This document shows positions 62,219 to 64,000 of a stretch of 64,000 nt of DNA, one piece after another. The position numbers were made by a program, and so were the translations under genes. The DNA lies in assembly GCA_021151695.1 (NCBI GenBank), contig JAGKWU010000005.1, positions 224,346 through 288,345 of the forward strand. The letters are read 5' to 3'. This DNA comes from Cellvibrionaceae bacterium (GTDB lineage: Bacteria > Pseudomonadota > Gammaproteobacteria > Pseudomonadales > Cellvibrionaceae). The notes under the pieces are model-generated. The model searched no databases. It was not told where the DNA came from and saw nothing but the letters and a program-made list of their open reading frames with translations. How positions within the stretch are numbered: position 1 is the first letter of the stretch; each line of letters opens with the position of its first letter.

Positions 62219-63004
62219 ATGAGTATCACCAGCCCCATTCCCGAGATTCTGGTCAGCCAGGATGAGCGTATCCTGCGCATCCAGTTCAATCGCCCCGAGC
62301 GTAAGAACGCGCTCTCGCTCGCCATGTATGCGGCCCTGGCCGATGCCATATTGGCAGCCAATGCCGATCGCAATATCCGTGTGCTGGTGTTGAGCGGCGT
62401 TAATGATTGCTTTACCAGCGGCAATGACCTGATGGATTTTATGAATGACCCGGAAATCCGCGATACCCATCCGGTAGTACGCTTTATGACTGCCCTGCAA
62501 AATAGCGCCAAACCTGTGGTGGCAATTGTGCAAGGCCATGCGGTTGGTATTGGCACTACGCTTTTGCTGCACTGCGATCTGGTCTATGCCGCCAATGACG
62601 CGCGCCTGCAATTGCCTTTTGTAAATCTCGGGCTCTGCCCCGAATATGCAAGCAGCTATTTAGTGCCGCGTTTAGTCGGCCAACAAAAAGCTGCTGAATT
62701 GTTATTGTTAGGTGAGAGTTTTAGCGGGCAGGATGCGGAAAAAATGGGTTTTGTGAATCGTGCATTGCCATCCAATGAATTACTTACTTTTGCGGAAACC
62801 AAAATCCAACGCCTCGCCAACCAACCGCCCGCTGCTGTGCGCCGCGCAAAATCCTTGTTAAAGAAAACCCAGCACGATGGTGTGGAGACTGCACTGGCTG
62901 CCGAATTTATCGGCTTTGCGGAAGGCTTGCAGTCAGATGAATGCAAAGAATCTGTTACTGCATTTTTTGAAAAGCGTGCACCGGATTTCTCAAGATTTGA
63001 ATAA
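62219..63004 (+). CDS. Enoyl-CoA hydratase/isomerase family protein
   Basis: 261 residues with the crotonase fold: FNRPERKNALSLAMY, the oxyanion loop segment FTSGNDLMDF, and AVGIGTTLLLHCDLVYAANDARLQLPFVNLGLCPE. The Glu at NLGLCPE aligns with one catalytic Glu; the other position is not clearly acidic, so isomerase activity (delta3,delta2-enoyl-CoA isomerase) is likely. It lies 219 bases upstream of a 2,4-dienoyl-CoA reductase-like gene, which suggests a joint role in breaking down unsaturated fatty acids. Confidence 0.9.
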   Translation: MSITSPIPEILVSQDERILRIQFNRPERKNALSLAMYAALADAILAANADRNIRVLVLSGVNDCFTSGNDLMDFMNDPEIRDTHPVVRFMTALQNSAKPVVAIVQGHAVGIGTTLLLHCDLVYAANDARLQLPFVNLGLCPEYASSYLVPRLVGQQKAAELLLLGESFSGQDAEKMGFVNRALPSNELLTFAETKIQRLANQPPAAVRRAKSLLKKTQHDGVETALAAEFIGFAEGLQSDECKESVTAFFEKRAPDFSRFE

Positions 63005-63072
63005 AGGGTCTCGCTCTGAATAAAGAGTCAAGATTTGAATAGAGGGTTAGGTTTTGAACTAAGGGGTATGAG

Positions 63073-63214
63073 GTAGGTTGGTGGTAAGGCTTGCGCAAGC
63101 AAGCTGCACCCCAACATGACCAAGCTTCCACTCACACAAAAATAAAATATGTAAGTTCAATTTTTGTGAATTAAATAAATATGTTGGGGTGCGCTACGCT
63201 TACCGCCAACCTAC
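63073..63214. repeat. 142-bp nested-palindrome element
   Basis: Outer arms GTAGGTTGGTGGTAAG and CTTACCGCCAACCTAC (one mismatch); middle arms GCACCCCAACAT (63106-63117) and ATGTTGGGGTGC (63181-63192), perfect; inner stem CACAAAAAT/ATTTTTGTG. The whole folds into one long cruciform with no coding capacity. It resembles the GTAGGTTGGG...CCAACCTAC class of repeated extragenic palindromes seen in many bacteria. It lies directly upstream of the SDR gene. Confidence 0.75.
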
Positions 63215-63223
63215 GGAAAAAAT

Positions 63224-64000
63224 ATGAACATTAATTTTCAACAAAAAAACGTATTAGTCGTCGGCGGCACCAGCGGTATTAATCGCGGTATCGCTGAATG
63301 TTTTGCCAAAGCCGGTGCAAAGGTGGCTGTTGTGAGCCGCACGCAAGAAAAAGTGGATGACACAGTTGTATCTTTGAAAAGTTGCGGCGCCGCCGATGCG
63401 CGGGGATTTAGTGCCGATGTGCGTGAACCCGAACCACTTAATAAAGGCATCGCCGAATTGCACGCGGCCTGGGGAAATTTTGATGTGGTTGTCTCAGGCG
63501 CTGCAGGAAATTTCCCTGCCTTTGCGATGGGCATGTCTGCTAACGGATTCAAATCGGTCGTAGATATAGATTTGCTCGGCACTTTCAATGTGATGCAAGC
63601 GGTCTATCCATTTTTAACAAAGCCAGGTGCTTCCATTATTAATATTTCTGCCCCACAAGCTATTTTGCCTATGGCCGCACAAGTACATGTGTGCGCAGCG
63701 AAAGCGGGCGTAGATATGATTACGCGAACCTTGTGTATCGAGTGGGGCGGGGAGGGGATTCGCATTAACTCCATTATTCCAGGCCCGATTGATAACACTG
63801 AAGGCATGAAGCGGCTTGCACCCAACGAAGCCATACGCGGAGCTGTGTTAAAAACCGTTCCGCTGCAACGCTTTGGTTCGACAACTGATATAGGCAACGC
63901 CTGTTTATTTTTAGCCTCTGATTTCGCTGCTTATATCAGCGGAGCTGTGATTCCTGTTGACGGTGGTTGGGCGCAGGGTGGGGCAGCTGTAGTCGGGGCA
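63224..64000 (+). CDS. DECR2-like 2,4-dienoyl-CoA reductase, SDR family (truncated by window edge)
   Basis: The ATG at 63224 opens a frame of 259 codons to the right edge with no stop. The Rossmann motif is VLVVGGTSGINRGIAE. The segment QVHVCAAKAGVDMITRTLCIEWGGEGIRINSIIPGPI closely follows human peroxisomal 2,4-dienoyl-CoA reductase (DECR2), in which the usual SDR YxxxK tyrosine is also absent; here it is His-X3-Lys (HVCAAK gives H-V-C-A-A-K). The C-terminal PVDGGWAQGGAA is SDR-typical. It probably reduces 2,4-dienoyl-CoA with NADPH and works with the neighbouring hydratase/isomerase. Confidence 0.88.
   Translation, partial: MNINFQQKNVLVVGGTSGINRGIAECFAKAGAKVAVVSRTQEKVDDTVVSLKSCGAADARGFSADVREPEPLNKGIAELHAAWGNFDVVVSGAAGNFPAFAMGMSANGFKSVVDIDLLGTFNVMQAVYPFLTKPGASIINISAPQAILPMAAQVHVCAAKAGVDMITRTLCIEWGGEGIRINSIIPGPIDNTEGMKRLAPNEAIRGAVLKTVPLQRFGSTTDIGNACLFLASDFAAYISGAVIPVDGGWAQGGAAVVGA

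Noticed and set aside
1..64000. tRNA/rRNA genes, CRISPR arrays, prophage or insertion sequences
   Set aside because: Looked for T-arm motifs, regularly spaced repeats, integrase or transposase signatures; none seen, apart from the non-coding palindromic elements listed.

Overview
The window looks like chromosomal DNA of a Cellvibrio-type, polysaccharide-degrading gammaproteobacterium (Cellvibrionales, close to Pseudomonas). The reasons are a secreted PL3 pectate lyase and a CotH-like lipoprotein, both with long poly-serine linkers; large TonB-dependent receptors; and housekeeping gene orders shared with Pseudomonas (lepA-lepB-DUF4845-rnc-era-recO, and gacS/barA-cysM-rlmD-relA). I saw no tRNA, rRNA, CRISPR array, integrase or transposase gene. 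Species placement is inferred from gene content only.

Layout. 1-3.7 kb: a truncated Cache/HAMP/PAS sensor and a Cache-type chemoreceptor. 3.8-6.6 kb: acetate symporter pair (DUF485-ActP) and a small membrane protein. 6.7-19.9 kb: an outward-facing nutrient region. It has a PAP2 phosphatase lipoprotein with an autotransporter-type repeat, an EEP phosphodiesterase fused to a jacalin-like lectin, a FecI/FecR/TonB-receptor signalling set, a DesK/DesR-like two-component system, YqhA, an alkaline phosphatase and an esterase lipoprotein. 20.0-21.4 kb: an SPFH protein with a ribbon-helix-helix-like protein and a DUF4177 protein. 21.4-32.7 kb: a GntR/FCD regulator, a long intergenic stretch with a probable structured small RNA, a YdiJ-type FAD/Fe-S dehydrogenase, a cytochrome P450 followed by a di-haem RoxA/oleate-dioxygenase-like protein, and a second TonB-dependent receptor with GntR-like operators. 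32.8-37.9 kb: assorted small genes, FabV enoyl reductase, a deoxynucleotidase, a short signal peptidase I paralogue, a YihG-like acyltransferase and DUF2789. 38.1-43.6 kb: lepA-lepB-DUF4845-rnc-era-recO. 43.6-53.7 kb: GacS/BarA hybrid kinase, CysM, CotH-like lipoprotein, RlmD, RelA and a short TonB-C-domain protein. 53.7-60 kb: a DUF6920-like protein, universal stress protein, YCF48/BNR-repeat lipoprotein, pectate lyase and a coiled-coil membrane protein. 60-64 kb: a highly structured intergenic palindromic element, ArgS, an enoyl-CoA hydratase, a second nested-palindrome element and a truncated DECR2-like dienoyl-CoA reductase.

How the genes may work together. The FecI-FecR-receptor set reads an external ligand and lies next to several exported phospho-ester and ester hydrolases, which suggests scavenging of phosphate or phospholipid. 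The P450/di-haem pair resembles a bacterial fatty-acid oxygenation (oxylipin) operon and is the most promising candidate for an undescribed pathway. The receptor downstream of it has a sigma70 promoter overlapped by CTTGTATACAAG-like sites, the kind of operator bound by FadR/GntR regulators such as the one encoded 8 kb upstream. The intergenic DNA is rich in palindromes: two large foldback elements, a pair of short REP-like repeats, and many strong hairpins.
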